This document shows positions 45,803 to 54,817 of a stretch of 64,000 nt of DNA, one piece after another. The translations under genes and the position numbers were made by a program. Numbering within the stretch: position 1 is the stretch's first letter; each line of letters opens with the position of its first letter. This DNA comes from Alphaproteobacteria bacterium (lineage in GTDB: Bacteria; Pseudomonadota; Alphaproteobacteria; Micavibrionales; Micavibrionaceae). Location: NCBI GenBank assembly GCA_017302165.1, contig JAFLCW010000001.1, positions 992,001 through 1,056,000 on the forward strand, in the 5' to 3' direction. Under the pieces are notes generated by a model. It had not been told where the DNA came from. It made no database searches and saw nothing but the letters and a program-made list of their open reading frames with translations.

Positions 45803-46690
45803 TTATCCGGGCGCGGGCAGGGAGTTGAGTTTTTCTTCGAGTTCCGCAAACGTTGGCTGAACTTCATGGGGAAGTAACTTACGTGAAAATTCAACCGCGA
45901 CCTGCGGCGCGGCGCCATTTAAAAAGGCCACCACCCCCGCCTTCATGACGCGGTAATACATGACTTCAGTGGCGGCTCTGGATGTCATCGCACCCGCGAT
46001 CGGGGCCACAAATCCATACGCCAGCCAGACCCCCAAGAATGTTCCCACTAACGCTCCGCCGATCATTTTTCCCAAGACTTCCGGGGGCTCAGAGATGGAC
46101 GCCATGGTTTTAATAACGCCCAAAACCGCCGCGACAATCCCCAGGGCTGGAATACCATCGGCCATGGTCTGGACGGCGTGGCCGGGATGTCCTTCGTGAT
46201 GTGCGATCACTTCGATTTCTTCATCCATCAAGGCTTCGATATGATGGGGGTTATCATTCCCCAACGAAATGATACGCAAGTAATCGCATAAAAATGTCGT
46301 GGCATGATGATTGTGATGAAAAATCGGGAATTGTTGGAATAACGTGCTTTCCTCGGGCTTTTCGATATGCTGTTCCATCGCCAGCCATCCCTTTGTCCGG
46401 GCGAGTTTGAACACAGAAAAAAGCATCGAGAGCAGATCGACGTAATCTTCCTTGGAATAGGCAGAAGGCTGTTTCAACGCCTTGAAATATTTCATCGTGT
46501 ATTTCACGACTTCGGGCGGGTTGGCGATCAAAAAGGCCGCGACCGCGCACCCGAAAATAATGACGAATTCTCCGGGCGCCGCCGGCAAAATGGCGTGGAG
46601 GATGAGGCCAATCGCCTTGTCCACACCTGCGGCCATCATCAACCCGCCGACGGTACAGACAAAGACGAGGGCAATACCGATAAATTTCAT
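45803..46690 (-). CDS. motA: flagellar motor stator protein MotA
   Basis: The 295-residue protein has four hydrophobic segments and the MotA signature in IPALGIVAAVLGVIKTMASI and IGGALVGTFLGVWLAYGFVAPI, including the conserved Pro and Gly residues of helices 3 and 4. The cytoplasmic loop contains the charged region that contacts FliG. With MotB it forms the ion channel that drives flagellar rotation. The length fits the proteobacterial MotA rather than the shorter PomA. Confidence 0.94.
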   Translation of the reverse strand: MKFIGIALVFVCTVGGLMMAAGVDKAIGLILHAILPAAPGEFVIIFGCAVAAFLIANPPEVVKYTMKYFKALKQPSAYSKEDYVDLLSMLFSVFKLARTKGWLAMEQHIEKPEESTLFQQFPIFHHNHHATTFLCDYLRIISLGNDNPHHIEALMDEEIEVIAHHEGHPGHAVQTMADGIPALGIVAAVLGVIKTMASISEPPEVLGKMIGGALVGTFLGVWLAYGFVAPIAGAMTSRAATEVMYYRVMKAGVVAFLNGAAPQVAVEFSRKLLPHEVQPTFAELEEKLNSLPAPG

Positions 46691-46832
46691 GGGATTAAGC
46701 GAGCCTTAAAAAGTCAGGGGCGTGAAGACGATTCATATAAAGGTTAATATCGCCTGATTTTACCCGCTAATCAAGGTATTCAGGCGAGACGTGTCTGAAT
46801 TTTTTAAACGGACAGTTTATTGACATATGGAC

Positions 46833-47963
46833 TTAGGTGTTATTCTTGATCCACCCGGCGGCATCCTGTGCGCCATAGGTCAAAATCAGGTCGGCGCCGG
46901 CGCGTTTAAAGGCCAGAAGGCTTTCCATCATCGCTTGTTCGTAATTCAAGGCACCCGCGGCGGCGGCAAATTTCATCATCGCATATTCCCCGCTGACCTG
47001 ATAGACGGCGAGCGGCAAACGCGTTTCCCGGCGCAGATTGGCCAGCACATCCAGATACGGCATGCCGGGTTTAATCATCAACATGTCGGCACCTTCGGCT
47101 TCGTCCAGAGCGGCCTCACGCAGGGCTTCTCTCGCATTGGCCGGATCCATCTGATAGGTTTTGCGGTCGGTGCGTACCTTATGCGTGGATTTGCCGAGCG
47201 CACATCCGGCGGCATCCCGGAAGGGGCCATAAAAGACAGATGCAAATTTCGCGGCATAGGCCATGATGGGAATATGGTTGAACCCGGTGACATCCAGCGC
47301 ATGGCGAATGGCGGCAACCTGACCATCCATCATCCCGGACGGGGCAATGATATCCGCGCCGGCTTCGGCGGCGATCACGGATTGCATGGCGATATTTTCG
47401 ACCGTGCGGTCATTATCAACATCGCCTTTGTCATTGAGCGGGCCGCAATGACCATGGTCGGTATATTCACAAAAACAGGCATCGGCGATGACCACCATAT
47501 CCGGCGCGGCCTGCTTGGCGCGGTCAATCATCCGTGCCAACAGCCCGTTGGGGTCACAGGAATCAGATCCTGTATGATCTTTGTGATGCGATACCCCGAA
47601 CAGCATGATGGATTTAAGCCCCGCGGCGGCGGCGTTTTTAACCGCGATCTCAAGTGATTTTTCCGTTTCGCGGAACACACCGGGCATGGACGCAATCGGC
47701 AGACGCTCACTCACATCTTCTTCGACAAACAAGGGATAAACCAGATCTTCCACCCGGACATGATGTTCACGTACCATATCGCGAAGCGCATCCATCCCGC
47801 GCAGACGGCGCATCCGCACGTGGGGATAGGCAGAACTGCTTAAGGCTTTGACTGGGGCATCACCGCGCCCGTGAACATGGCTGTGTCCGTGCGGGTGGTC
47901 ATGTGTGTGGTCATGAGCAGGTGCAGACATCACGGAAGCGGCGTTTTTGGTTTTCATGGTCAT
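46833..47963 (-). CDS. hemB: porphobilinogen synthase (delta-aminolevulinate dehydratase) with histidine-repeat tail
   Basis: The 376-residue enzyme condenses two 5-aminolevulinate molecules in haem synthesis. Catalytic lysines are K239 (AAKFASVFYGP) and K298 (MIKPGMPYLD). The zinc-type cysteines C163, C165 and C173 lie in DACFCEYTDHGHCG. The unusual part is residues 17-31, where His occurs at every second position (eight His: HDHTHDHPHGHSHVH), before the normal core begins near 45. I chose the ATG at 47963 (another at 47957). The frame extends to a TTG at 48032 without a ribosome site. Confidence 0.93.
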   Translation of the reverse strand: MTMKTKNAASVMSAPAHDHTHDHPHGHSHVHGRGDAPVKALSSSAYPHVRMRRLRGMDALRDMVREHHVRVEDLVYPLFVEEDVSERLPIASMPGVFRETEKSLEIAVKNAAAAGLKSIMLFGVSHHKDHTGSDSCDPNGLLARMIDRAKQAAPDMVVIADACFCEYTDHGHCGPLNDKGDVDNDRTVENIAMQSVIAAEAGADIIAPSGMMDGQVAAIRHALDVTGFNHIPIMAYAAKFASVFYGPFRDAAGCALGKSTHKVRTDRKTYQMDPANAREALREAALDEAEGADMLMIKPGMPYLDVLANLRRETRLPLAVYQVSGEYAMMKFAAAAGALNYEQAMMESLLAFKRAGADLILTYGAQDAAGWIKNNT

Positions 47964-48156
47964 CCAGTCTTTTTCAGTCCAATCTGATAATGGGTTATGC
48001 CAACAATGGGCAAAAGTAAACGGTTTTTGCAAAAAAATACCTGACTTTGGTCAAGTCTCAGTCCCCGGAAATCTGCGGGATTGCCGAAAAACATAGAATT
48101 CGTTAATATTTTGATCTTACAATGGTATTTGTCCCTTTTTATGCCAAGGGATCCTT

Positions 48157-48183
48157 AAGTCTATGTACACTTCAAGTCTATGT
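48157..48183 (+). repeat. pair of 10-bp direct repeats upstream of the MarR-type gene
   Basis: AAGTCTATGT occurs at 48157-48166 and again at 48174-48183, a period of 17 bases, ending 33 bases before the GTG start of the MarR-type regulator. The placement suggests an operator for autoregulation, but I cannot show binding. Confidence 0.6.
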
Positions 48184-48216
48184 GAGATTCCCTGAGATTA
48201 ACCGGAGAGACAGATC

Positions 48217-48696
48217 GTGACCACAACACCATATTTCGAATCGATTCAGCTGATTGAACGTCTTCACCGTTATTTTCTGGATGTGGTGAAGGTCGAACTT
48301 GACCGGAAATCCATTCAGGACATCAACAACGTTCAGGCCATGATCCTCTATAACATCGGTCATGATGATATGACGGTGGGTGAATTGACGCTTCGCGGAT
48401 ATTATCTGGGGTCTAACGTATCCTATAACGTCAAAAAAATGTCTGAAAACGGGTATATCGAACAGGAACGGTCTGTTCATGATAAACGTTCTATCCGCGT
48501 CAAGCTGTCGTCCAAGGGCAAGGATTTATACAAGATGCTGGAAGACATGTTTATCCGGCACGAGACCAAATTAAAAGGCGGGGAACTTAGCCCCGAGCGC
48601 ATGACCGAGGTCAACAAGACCTTGAAAATGTTTGAGCGTTTCTGGACATCCCAGTCCCAGTTCACCGGGCTGGCGTCTTTGGATGATGAAGACTAG
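48217..48696 (+). CDS. ldtR: LdtR-type MarR family transcriptional regulator
   Basis: The 159-residue winged-helix protein has the MarR pattern: helix QAMILYNIGHDDMTVGELT, recognition helix GSNVSYNVKKMSENGYI and the wing ERSVHDKRSIRVKLSSKG. The sequence closely follows the alphaproteobacterial LdtR/PetP group, in which LdtR controls L,D-transpeptidase genes. Start GTG 48217 has GGAG ten bases upstream. A large L,D-transpeptidase gene is in this window at 34903, but I see no copy of the 48157 repeat in front of it. Confidence 0.85.
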   Translation: MTTTPYFESIQLIERLHRYFLDVVKVELDRKSIQDINNVQAMILYNIGHDDMTVGELTLRGYYLGSNVSYNVKKMSENGYIEQERSVHDKRSIRVKLSSKGKDLYKMLEDMFIRHETKLKGGELSPERMTEVNKTLKMFERFWTSQSQFTGLASLDDED

Positions 48697-48702
48697 GCCA
48701 AA

Positions 48703-48743
48703 AGATAATCATAACTAGGTGTGCCCTGCTTTTTTGATTATCT
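48703..48743 (+). repeat. inverted repeat between ldtR and the following orphan gene
   Basis: AGATAATCA (48703-48711) and TGATTATCT (48735-48743) are exact inverted copies separated by 23 bases that include a T6 run. The spacing is too wide for a tight terminator. It could be an operator or a weak RNA hairpin just upstream of the gene at 48769. Confidence 0.5.
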
Positions 48744-48768
48744 GGCGTATATTTTTTGGGTAGAAAAA

Positions 48769-49374
48769 ATGCTCACGTCTATCAATAAAAAGAAACTTCT
48801 ACTCATTTTTTTGGGTTTAATCTTTATTGTAACGATAGATATCATTCGTCCACGATTTGATCCAATACCTCAAAAATACTGTCAGCCTGCCGGCGGTGAT
48901 ACATATTGTATACCTGTCGAATATTTCAGCTTGCCGCCCATCGACCCGACTGGGTTTGGTATTACCATTAACTATCCGGCCATGACCCCAGGAGATAAAG
49001 CACCCAGAATGCTTATCACGGTCGGCGATGCTGACTCATATGGCCGGAACGATGATGTAGTCGAACTTCTGCGTGCTCAGAATCCGGTTACCGACACCGT
49101 TAGATATGGTCTACGTGAAGCCCCCTCGCGTCTTAAGCCTGGTATTAGGGATATTTTTTACGAACCGAATACCGATCCGTTTGGATCTCAGCCCTCTGCA
49201 ATCAGTTGTGGAATTGAAGACAGCACATTGCCGCCATCTCAGAACATTATATGCACACATCATTTCATCAATAGAGGTATAGCCATTACCATTGCGTATC
49301 GTAAGGAGAACCTTGCCAACTGGGCCACGATCAAGGCCGATGTGCTGACATTCATTGAAAGTTTTAAACAGTAA
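48769..49374 (+). CDS. orphan membrane-anchored hypothetical protein
   Basis: The 201-residue protein is not recognised. It has an N-terminal membrane anchor (NKKKLLLIFLGLIFIVTIDI), then an extracytoplasmic domain with Cys pairs (KYCQPAGGDTYCIP; SCGIEDS and IICTHHF) that could form disulfides. The start at 48769 puts the anchor near the N-terminus. The size and layout resemble small periplasmic immunity or inhibitor proteins, but there is no toxin gene nearby and no function is claimed. It lies alone between ldtR and the RNA methyltransferase gene. Confidence 0.68.
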   Translation: MLTSINKKKLLLIFLGLIFIVTIDIIRPRFDPIPQKYCQPAGGDTYCIPVEYFSLPPIDPTGFGITINYPAMTPGDKAPRMLITVGDADSYGRNDDVVELLRAQNPVTDTVRYGLREAPSRLKPGIRDIFYEPNTDPFGSQPSAISCGIEDSTLPPSQNIICTHHFINRGIAITIAYRKENLANWATIKADVLTFIESFKQ

Positions 49375-49417
49375 TCATTGCGTACATTGTTTTCATGTTC
49401 TGTGATACAAACATCGC

Positions 49418-50671
49418 ATGAGTGAAACCATGACGATCACCGATATCGGGCAGGGGGGCGACGGGATTGCCCGCCGCCCCGATGGCGCGGTTGTGTTTAT
49501 CCCGCTGACGGTGCCGGGGGATGTGGTGCGTGCATCGGTACGCATGCATCCAGATGGGCAGAACCGGGGACAGATTCAGGAGATTGTAACACCCGGCGTA
49601 GATCGTGTGACACCGCCTTGTTCCCATTTTGGGGTATGCGGGGGGTGCACACTCCAACATTTCTCGCCGCCCGCCTATCTTGATGTGAAAACCAGATGGC
49701 TTCGGGAGGTGTTGTCCCGCGCCCAGATATCCTGCCCCGATATCCGCCCTATGATGGCCATTCCTGCGCACACGCGCCGAAGATCAAGTTTTTCCGTCTG
49801 CCGGACGGCAAAAGACGTGATCATCGGGTTTAATAAACGCCTGTCAGATGAGGTGGTGAATATTTCCGCCTGCCAGATTTTGCACCCGGACATCATGACC
49901 CTGCGTGAAAGATTAAAACCCTATCTCATGTCCCTGATGACCCCGCGTCAGACAGTTGATCTGATGATTCAAAAGGTGGATCATCAGGTCGAAATGTCTG
50001 TGACCGGGCGTTTGACCATCAATCTCACATCTCAGGAAATTTTGGCTGATATGGCGCATACCTTAAAAATTTCGCGTATCAATTTGCGGGCGCGTGACCG
50101 GGATATGTTTGAGCCGCTTTTGTCTCTGACACCGTTTCAAAAAAGATTCGGGGATTTAACTGTCGATCTACCCCCGGGAACGTTCCTTCAGGCTAGCGAT
50201 GAAGCCGAGCAGATTCTAGCAGAGCAGGTGACCCGGTTTGCCATAGGGGCGCGTCATGTGGCCGACCTGTTTTCAGGAAGCGGTCTTTTTACCGGGCATT
50301 TGATGTCGCAGGTGCAATCCATTACGGCGGTGGATGTGGATGCCCCGGCGATATCTGCGCTCACCTCTCGCGGGATCAAGGCGCAGGTACGCAATTTATT
50401 TAAAGACCCGTTATCTCCCGCCGAACTTAAACGATTTGATACCGTGATATTAGACCCGCCGCGTGCCGGAGCTAGTGCCCAGTCTTCCGCGTTGGCTTTA
50501 TCGAGTGTGTCTAAGGTCATTTATGTGTCGTGTTCCCCAACGTCTTTTGCGCGGGATGCACGGGTGCTGACGGCCGGAGGATATGCGTTAAAAACGATTC
50601 AGCCGTTAGACCCATTCATCTGGTCAGCGCATACAGAACTGGTCAGCGTTTTTGAAAAAAAACAGGCGTAA
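49418..50671 (+). CDS. RNA uracil-C5 methyltransferase (RlmD/TrmA family)
   Basis: The 417-residue enzyme has an N-terminal TRAM domain, an iron-sulfur motif CSHFGVCGGCTLQHF, a SAM-binding core (VADLFSGSGLFTGHL), the DPPRAGA segment and catalytic Cys in VIYVSCSPTSFARD. It methylates uridine in 23S rRNA or tRNA. The cysteine cluster favours the RlmD/RumA-type. The exact target is uncertain because alphaproteobacteria often carry a single enzyme of this family. Confidence 0.9.
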   Translation: MSETMTITDIGQGGDGIARRPDGAVVFIPLTVPGDVVRASVRMHPDGQNRGQIQEIVTPGVDRVTPPCSHFGVCGGCTLQHFSPPAYLDVKTRWLREVLSRAQISCPDIRPMMAIPAHTRRRSSFSVCRTAKDVIIGFNKRLSDEVVNISACQILHPDIMTLRERLKPYLMSLMTPRQTVDLMIQKVDHQVEMSVTGRLTINLTSQEILADMAHTLKISRINLRARDRDMFEPLLSLTPFQKRFGDLTVDLPPGTFLQASDEAEQILAEQVTRFAIGARHVADLFSGSGLFTGHLMSQVQSITAVDVDAPAISALTSRGIKAQVRNLFKDPLSPAELKRFDTVILDPPRAGASAQSSALALSSVSKVIYVSCSPTSFARDARVLTAGGYALKTIQPLDPFIWSAHTELVSVFEKKQA

Positions 50672-50674
50672 TCC

Positions 50675-51115
50675 TTATCGCGCCGCTTCGTCTGCTGGGC
50701 GGTTAAACCGTCCCAGATTCCCCATGAGCTGTTGCATAACCGTGACTTCGTTTCCGCCGGTGGGGGTCTTGCGCCGGGCGATGGGCACGTTGATCTGGCT
50801 GGCGTCAATCGGTTCCACCAGTTCGACGGTACCTTCCGGGGTAAAGGCAACAACGACAACTTTTTGTTCGATAACCTCGGGGTCTAACACGCCGCGCTGT
50901 TCTGTTTTCTGACCGATATAATACCAAATCGTATCGTCAAAAGGCGCAACGGTCGTGGGGGAGCCTAAGGTCTGAAGAACGTTCTGACGCGTGCTAATGC
51001 CCGGCACCAGTTCGGCCATGCGGTCCGGATCCACCATGTTGCCGCGCGTGGCTTGTGTGGGGGTGCAGGCCGCCATCATCAGACCCAAGACCAAAAATAA
51101 ACCCACCTGTTTCAT
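50675..51115 (-). CDS. bamE: outer membrane assembly lipoprotein BamE (SmpA/OmlA)
   Basis: The 146-residue lipoprotein has the signal KQVGLFLVLGLMMAAC with lipobox Cys after M-A-A, then the SmpA/OmlA fold with VPGISTRQNVLQTLGSPTT and WYYIGQKTEQRG. BamE is part of the complex that inserts outer membrane proteins. The ATG at 51115 gives a proper signal peptide. It is divergent from the bc1 chaperone gene, an arrangement common in alphaproteobacteria, and converges on the methyltransferase gene with three bases between stops. Confidence 0.92.
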   Translation of the reverse strand: MKQVGLFLVLGLMMAACTPTQATRGNMVDPDRMAELVPGISTRQNVLQTLGSPTTVAPFDDTIWYYIGQKTEQRGVLDPEVIEQKVVVVAFTPEGTVELVEPIDASQINVPIARRKTPTGGNEVTVMQQLMGNLGRFNRPADEAAR

Positions 51116-51248
51116 CAATATTTTTCCTTTATCGTTCAAGATATAAACGCTTGCTAGATTTAAGACATCTAACCCTGATTTTCAATCATGTCTATTTTGA
51201 GGTGACTTAAGGTTTGTTTTTTTGAATTTTACTTATATATTGCCGAGT

Positions 51249-51740
51249 ATGTTCTGGATTTTTGACCCCAAACGGCGTGCCCGGCGGCTAGAGGCCGACC
51301 GTCTTTATACCCGTATTGCCAAAACAGCACTGAACCCTGTTTTGTTTCAGGATTTTGGTGTTCCGGATACGCTGGATGGACGTTTTGATATCACCAGCCT
51401 GTTCATGATTCTGGCTATGCAGAATATGGATAAAAAAGACTCTCAGGCGTTGTTTGACCGTTTTTTTGTCGGCGTGGATCGATCCCTGCGTGAAATGGGG
51501 ATTGGGGATTTAAGTGTGCCGCGTCACATGAAACGGATGATGACGGCGTTTAATGGCCGAAGAGAGGCTTATGCATCTGCGCTGGCTTCGGGGAATGCGT
51601 TAATGCTGGCAGAAGCCATCCGCCGAAACGTGTATGGAACGGTACCGGGTGTATCACCTGAAACAGTGCGCAAGCTGACGGACTATGTACAAGGTCAAGT
51701 TGTGGGGGCGATATCTGATATCGTCCGAAAGGCGGCGTGA
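51249..51740 (+). CDS. ubiquinol-cytochrome c chaperone (CBP3 family)
   Basis: The 163-residue protein has the Cbp3 pattern: YTRIAKTALNPVLFQDFGVP, DTLDGRFDITSLFMILAMQ and the DRSLREMGIGDLSVPRHMK segment. In mitochondria Cbp3 assists cytochrome b synthesis, and the bacterial relatives are thought to help bc1 complex assembly. The ATG at 51249 is preferred to a TTG at 51222. The yceD gene starts one base after its stop. Confidence 0.88.
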   Translation: MFWIFDPKRRARRLEADRLYTRIAKTALNPVLFQDFGVPDTLDGRFDITSLFMILAMQNMDKKDSQALFDRFFVGVDRSLREMGIGDLSVPRHMKRMMTAFNGRREAYASALASGNALMLAEAIRRNVYGTVPGVSPETVRKLTDYVQGQVVGAISDIVRKAA

Positions 51741-51741
51741 C

Positions 51742-52371
51742 ATGGCACGAAGCCGTAAACCTGCACCCAATATTCAATCAGAATGGCCGTATCTATTGGA
51801 TATCGAAGATTTAGCTTCAACGACACTCGAGGTTACATTTTCTGCAAACCAAGAGGAGTGCCGTGCCCTGTCTCGCCGTTTTGCGGTGGAAGGCTTAAGC
51901 CACGTGACCGCGAATCTTGAGGTTTCCCCCGTTCAAGCCGGATTGATACGGATCACGGGTTCCGTCACGGCACGTGTCCATCAGTTATGTGTGGTCACCC
52001 AAGAGCCCGTGGAAACGGATATTGAGGAACCTGTCGAAGGCTGTTTTGCCGAAGAGGTCAAGGCTGTGTCCTTCGCCAAGGCACGAAAAGAGCGTGATAT
52101 GGCCAAAGGCCACGCTGAGCAGGAAATTTTGAATGAAGTGGATGACCCGGAGCCGGTGGTAAACGGGCAGATTGATCTGGGGGAGTTGGCCGCCCAGCAT
52201 CTTTCCTTGGGGATCCCCGCATTCCCGCGCCGCCCGGGGGTGACTTCCCCCCTGACGGATGAGGATTTAAAGCAAGGTAAGCCCTTGCCGGGGCGTAAAA
52301 ATCCCTTCGAAGCCCTGAAGGATTGGAAAATTCAGGTTAAAGGTAAGCCCACGGATACGGACCCGGCCTGA
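51742..52371 (+). CDS. yceD: YceD/DUF177 family protein
   Basis: The 209-residue acidic protein has the DUF177 core around QLCVVTQEPVETDIEEPVEG and the C-terminal PRRPG-type region typical of the family. YceD is implicated in 23S rRNA accumulation and is nearly always encoded just before rpmF, as here (71 bases upstream). The ATG at 51742 follows the chaperone stop directly; the longer frame from 51685 would overlap it. Confidence 0.9.
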   Translation: MARSRKPAPNIQSEWPYLLDIEDLASTTLEVTFSANQEECRALSRRFAVEGLSHVTANLEVSPVQAGLIRITGSVTARVHQLCVVTQEPVETDIEEPVEGCFAEEVKAVSFAKARKERDMAKGHAEQEILNEVDDPEPVVNGQIDLGELAAQHLSLGIPAFPRRPGVTSPLTDEDLKQGKPLPGRKNPFEALKDWKIQVKGKPTDTDPA

Positions 52372-52442
52372 TAATTTACTTGCTTTCCCCCTGTTTTTTG
52401 TTTAATTAAGCCCCAGAATTTGACCGAATAAGGAATATAACC

Positions 52443-52622
52443 ATGGCCGTTCCCAAGAGAAAAACATCGAAAGCTCGCAGAGATAAGCGTCGTTCTCACC
52501 ATGCGCTGACCGCCACGAACTGGGTTGAAGATGCCCAAACCGGCGAAGCCGTGCGCCCGCACCATATCGACCTGAAAAGTGGCACCTATAAAGGTCGTCA
52601 GGTTCTGAAAGCGCGGGGCTAA
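52443..52622 (+). CDS. rpmF: 50S ribosomal protein L32
   Basis: The 59-residue protein begins [20 protein letters not shown], the classic L32 start, and ends in basic residues ([10 protein letters not shown]). It belongs to the large ribosomal subunit. It has the conserved position between yceD and plsX. Confidence 0.97.
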   Translation: MAVPKRKTSKARRDKRRSHHALTATNWVEDAQTGEAVRPHHIDLKSGTYKGRQVLKARG

Positions 52623-52651
52623 TCCCCTTTACCGTTTAAAATAATTTGCAC

Positions 52652-52687
52652 TCCGGCGATTTTGTACTAAAGTCGCCGGATATTTTT
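52652..52687 (+). terminator. hairpin between rpmF and plsX
   Basis: The perfect inverted repeat TCCGGCGA / TCGCCGGA (52652-52659 and 52673-52680) with a 13-base loop is followed by TATTTTT. It is a partial terminator or attenuator that could set a higher level of L32 than PlsX. Confidence 0.6.
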
Positions 52688-52718
52688 CGTTAACCAGACG
52701 GTTTCCCCACCCCTTATC

Positions 52719-53780
52719 ATGACACCCGTTCAAACTATTGCGATTGATGCCATGGGGGGTGATTTTGGCCCATCCGTATTCGTGCCTGCCGCGGCGGCGG
52801 CGTTTCAGAAAACATCCTCGCTTCGGTTTATCTTCTTCGGGGATCAGACCTTGATTGCCGAACAGATGGCACAGTATCCGAGTTTGTCTGCGGCCTCGCG
52901 TGTCGTGCATACGGATAAAAAAATATCGAGTGATGATAAAGCCTCAAGTGCTATCCGCAAAAGCAAAGACAGCAGTATGCGTCTGGCGATTGAATCCGTG
53001 GCCGAAGGTCAGGCCGATGGGGTGATATCGGCGGGGAATACGGGCGCATTGATGGCACTGTCGAAAATGATTTTAAAATGCCTGCCCGGCATTTCGCGTC
53101 CGGCCATCGCTAGCACGTTTCCAACCCTGACAGGCCGTACCTTGATGCTGGATCTGGGGGCCAATCTGGAATGTGATGCCGAGGTGTTAACCCAGTTTGC
53201 GGTTTTAGGTGCGATTTATGCGCGTGTGGTGATGGGGGTGGATTCGCCCTCTGTGGGATTGCTGAATGTCGGCACCGAAGAGATGAAAGGGCACGAAGAA
53301 GTGCGCTCTGCCGCGGCGATATTGTCCACGGGACAATTCCCTGGACGGTATCACGGGTTCATCGAAGGCACCGATATCACCAAAGGGACGGTCGATGTGG
53401 TGGTCACAGACGGGTTTACGGGCAATGTCGCGCTGAAGACTGCCGAAGGGGTGGGCAAGCTAACCTCCCAGTTTTTAAAGGACGCCTTTAAATCATCGCC
53501 CTTGGCCATGTTGGGATATTTTCTGGCATCCGGAGCCATGAAACGCATGAAAGACCGCGTTGACCCGCGCAAATATAATGGGGGCATGTTTTTGGGTTTG
53601 AACGGCATTTGTGTCAAAAGTCACGGCGGCAGTGATGTGATCGCCACTGAAAATGCCATTCACGTATCCGCGCATTTGGTCAGCGGCGGGTTTAATAAAA
53701 AAGTTGCCGAAGAAATGGATCGTCTGATCGCCCAGAACGTTATCTCCGCCGCGCCTGTCCCCGAAACGGCTCAAGCTTGA
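52719..53780 (+). CDS. plsX: phosphate acyltransferase PlsX
   Basis: The 353-residue enzyme makes acyl phosphate from acyl-ACP for phospholipid synthesis. Its signature includes IAIDAMGGDFGPSV, SAGNTGALMALS, MLDLGANLECDA and VVTDGFTGNVALKTAEG. It is followed by fabH after 17 bases in the standard lipid-synthesis cluster. Confidence 0.96.
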   Translation: MTPVQTIAIDAMGGDFGPSVFVPAAAAAFQKTSSLRFIFFGDQTLIAEQMAQYPSLSAASRVVHTDKKISSDDKASSAIRKSKDSSMRLAIESVAEGQADGVISAGNTGALMALSKMILKCLPGISRPAIASTFPTLTGRTLMLDLGANLECDAEVLTQFAVLGAIYARVVMGVDSPSVGLLNVGTEEMKGHEEVRSAAAILSTGQFPGRYHGFIEGTDITKGTVDVVVTDGFTGNVALKTAEGVGKLTSQFLKDAFKSSPLAMLGYFLASGAMKRMKDRVDPRKYNGGMFLGLNGICVKSHGGSDVIATENAIHVSAHLVSGGFNKKVAEEMDRLIAQNVISAAPVPETAQA

Positions 53781-53797
53781 AAGGGTGATGTCAGAAC

Positions 53798-54775
53798 ATG
53801 TCGATCAAAAGCATCATCACAGGTACCGGGTCATACCTGCCGGAAAAAATACTGACCAACGCTGATCTTGAAAAAATGGTCGATACCACCGATGAGTGGA
53901 TCGTTCAGCGAAGCGGGATCCAGCAACGCCACATCGCGTCGCCCGATCAAACCACGGGCGACATGGCGATCAACGCCGGACGCATGGCTGTTCAATCTGC
54001 GGGCATAGACCCATCGCATATTGATGGGGTGATTGTGGCCACGACAACACCCGATAATACCTTTCCGTCGGTGGCGGTGAAGGTTCAGGCGGCACTGGGT
54101 ATTCCCCCCGGACTGGCGTTCGATATTCAGGCCGTATGTACGGGGTTTGTCTATGCGCTGTCGGTTGCTGACAATTTCATTAAGGCTGGACAGGCCAAAC
54201 GTATTCTCGTGATCGGCGCCGAAAAAATGTCCTCTATCGTCAACTGGCAAGATCGTACGACTTGCGTGCTTTTTGCCGATGGGGCAGGCGCGGTTATTTT
54301 AGAATCTCACGATGAACCCACACCTGGCGTGGCCGGGAGAGGCATTCACTCCACGCATCTTTATGCGAATGGTCATCACCGGGATATTCTGATGACCAGT
54401 GGAGGGCCTTCCAGCACCGGCAAGGCCGGACATATCCTGATGGAAGGCAAGGAAGTTTTTAAATATGCCGTGAATTATATGGCGGATATCGTGGATGAAA
54501 CGTTGGCGTATCACGGCATTACCTCTGCGGATATTGATTGGCTGGTGCCGCATCAGGCCAATATCCGGATTATCGAATCAACGGCCAAAAAACTGGATAT
54601 GCCCATGGAACGGGTAATTGTGACGATTGATCATCATGGGAATACGTCGGCGGCCTCGATCCCGCTGGCGCTGGATGAAGGTGTACGGGCGGGAAAAATC
54701 AAGCGCGGCGACCTGTTGCTGTTCGAGGCCTTAGGCGGCGGCCTGACCTGGGGGTCAGCACTTCTTCGGTTTTAA
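53798..54775 (+). CDS. fabH: beta-ketoacyl-ACP synthase III
   Basis: The 325-residue enzyme starts fatty acid chains by joining acetyl-CoA to malonyl-ACP. The triad is visible: Cys in DIQAVCTGFVYAL, His in WLVPHQANIRI and Asn in DHHGNTSAAS. The GGGLTWGSALLRF end is typical. It is followed by ihfA, which has its own promoter. Confidence 0.96.
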   Translation: MSIKSIITGTGSYLPEKILTNADLEKMVDTTDEWIVQRSGIQQRHIASPDQTTGDMAINAGRMAVQSAGIDPSHIDGVIVATTTPDNTFPSVAVKVQAALGIPPGLAFDIQAVCTGFVYALSVADNFIKAGQAKRILVIGAEKMSSIVNWQDRTTCVLFADGAGAVILESHDEPTPGVAGRGIHSTHLYANGHHRDILMTSGGPSSTGKAGHILMEGKEVFKYAVNYMADIVDETLAYHGITSADIDWLVPHQANIRIIESTAKKLDMPMERVIVTIDHHGNTSAASIPLALDEGVRAGKIKRGDLLLFEALGGGLTWGSALLRF

Positions 54776-54817
54776 GGCGAAATCCACGTCTTTTTTGTAT
54801 CTAACCCATTTGATTTA

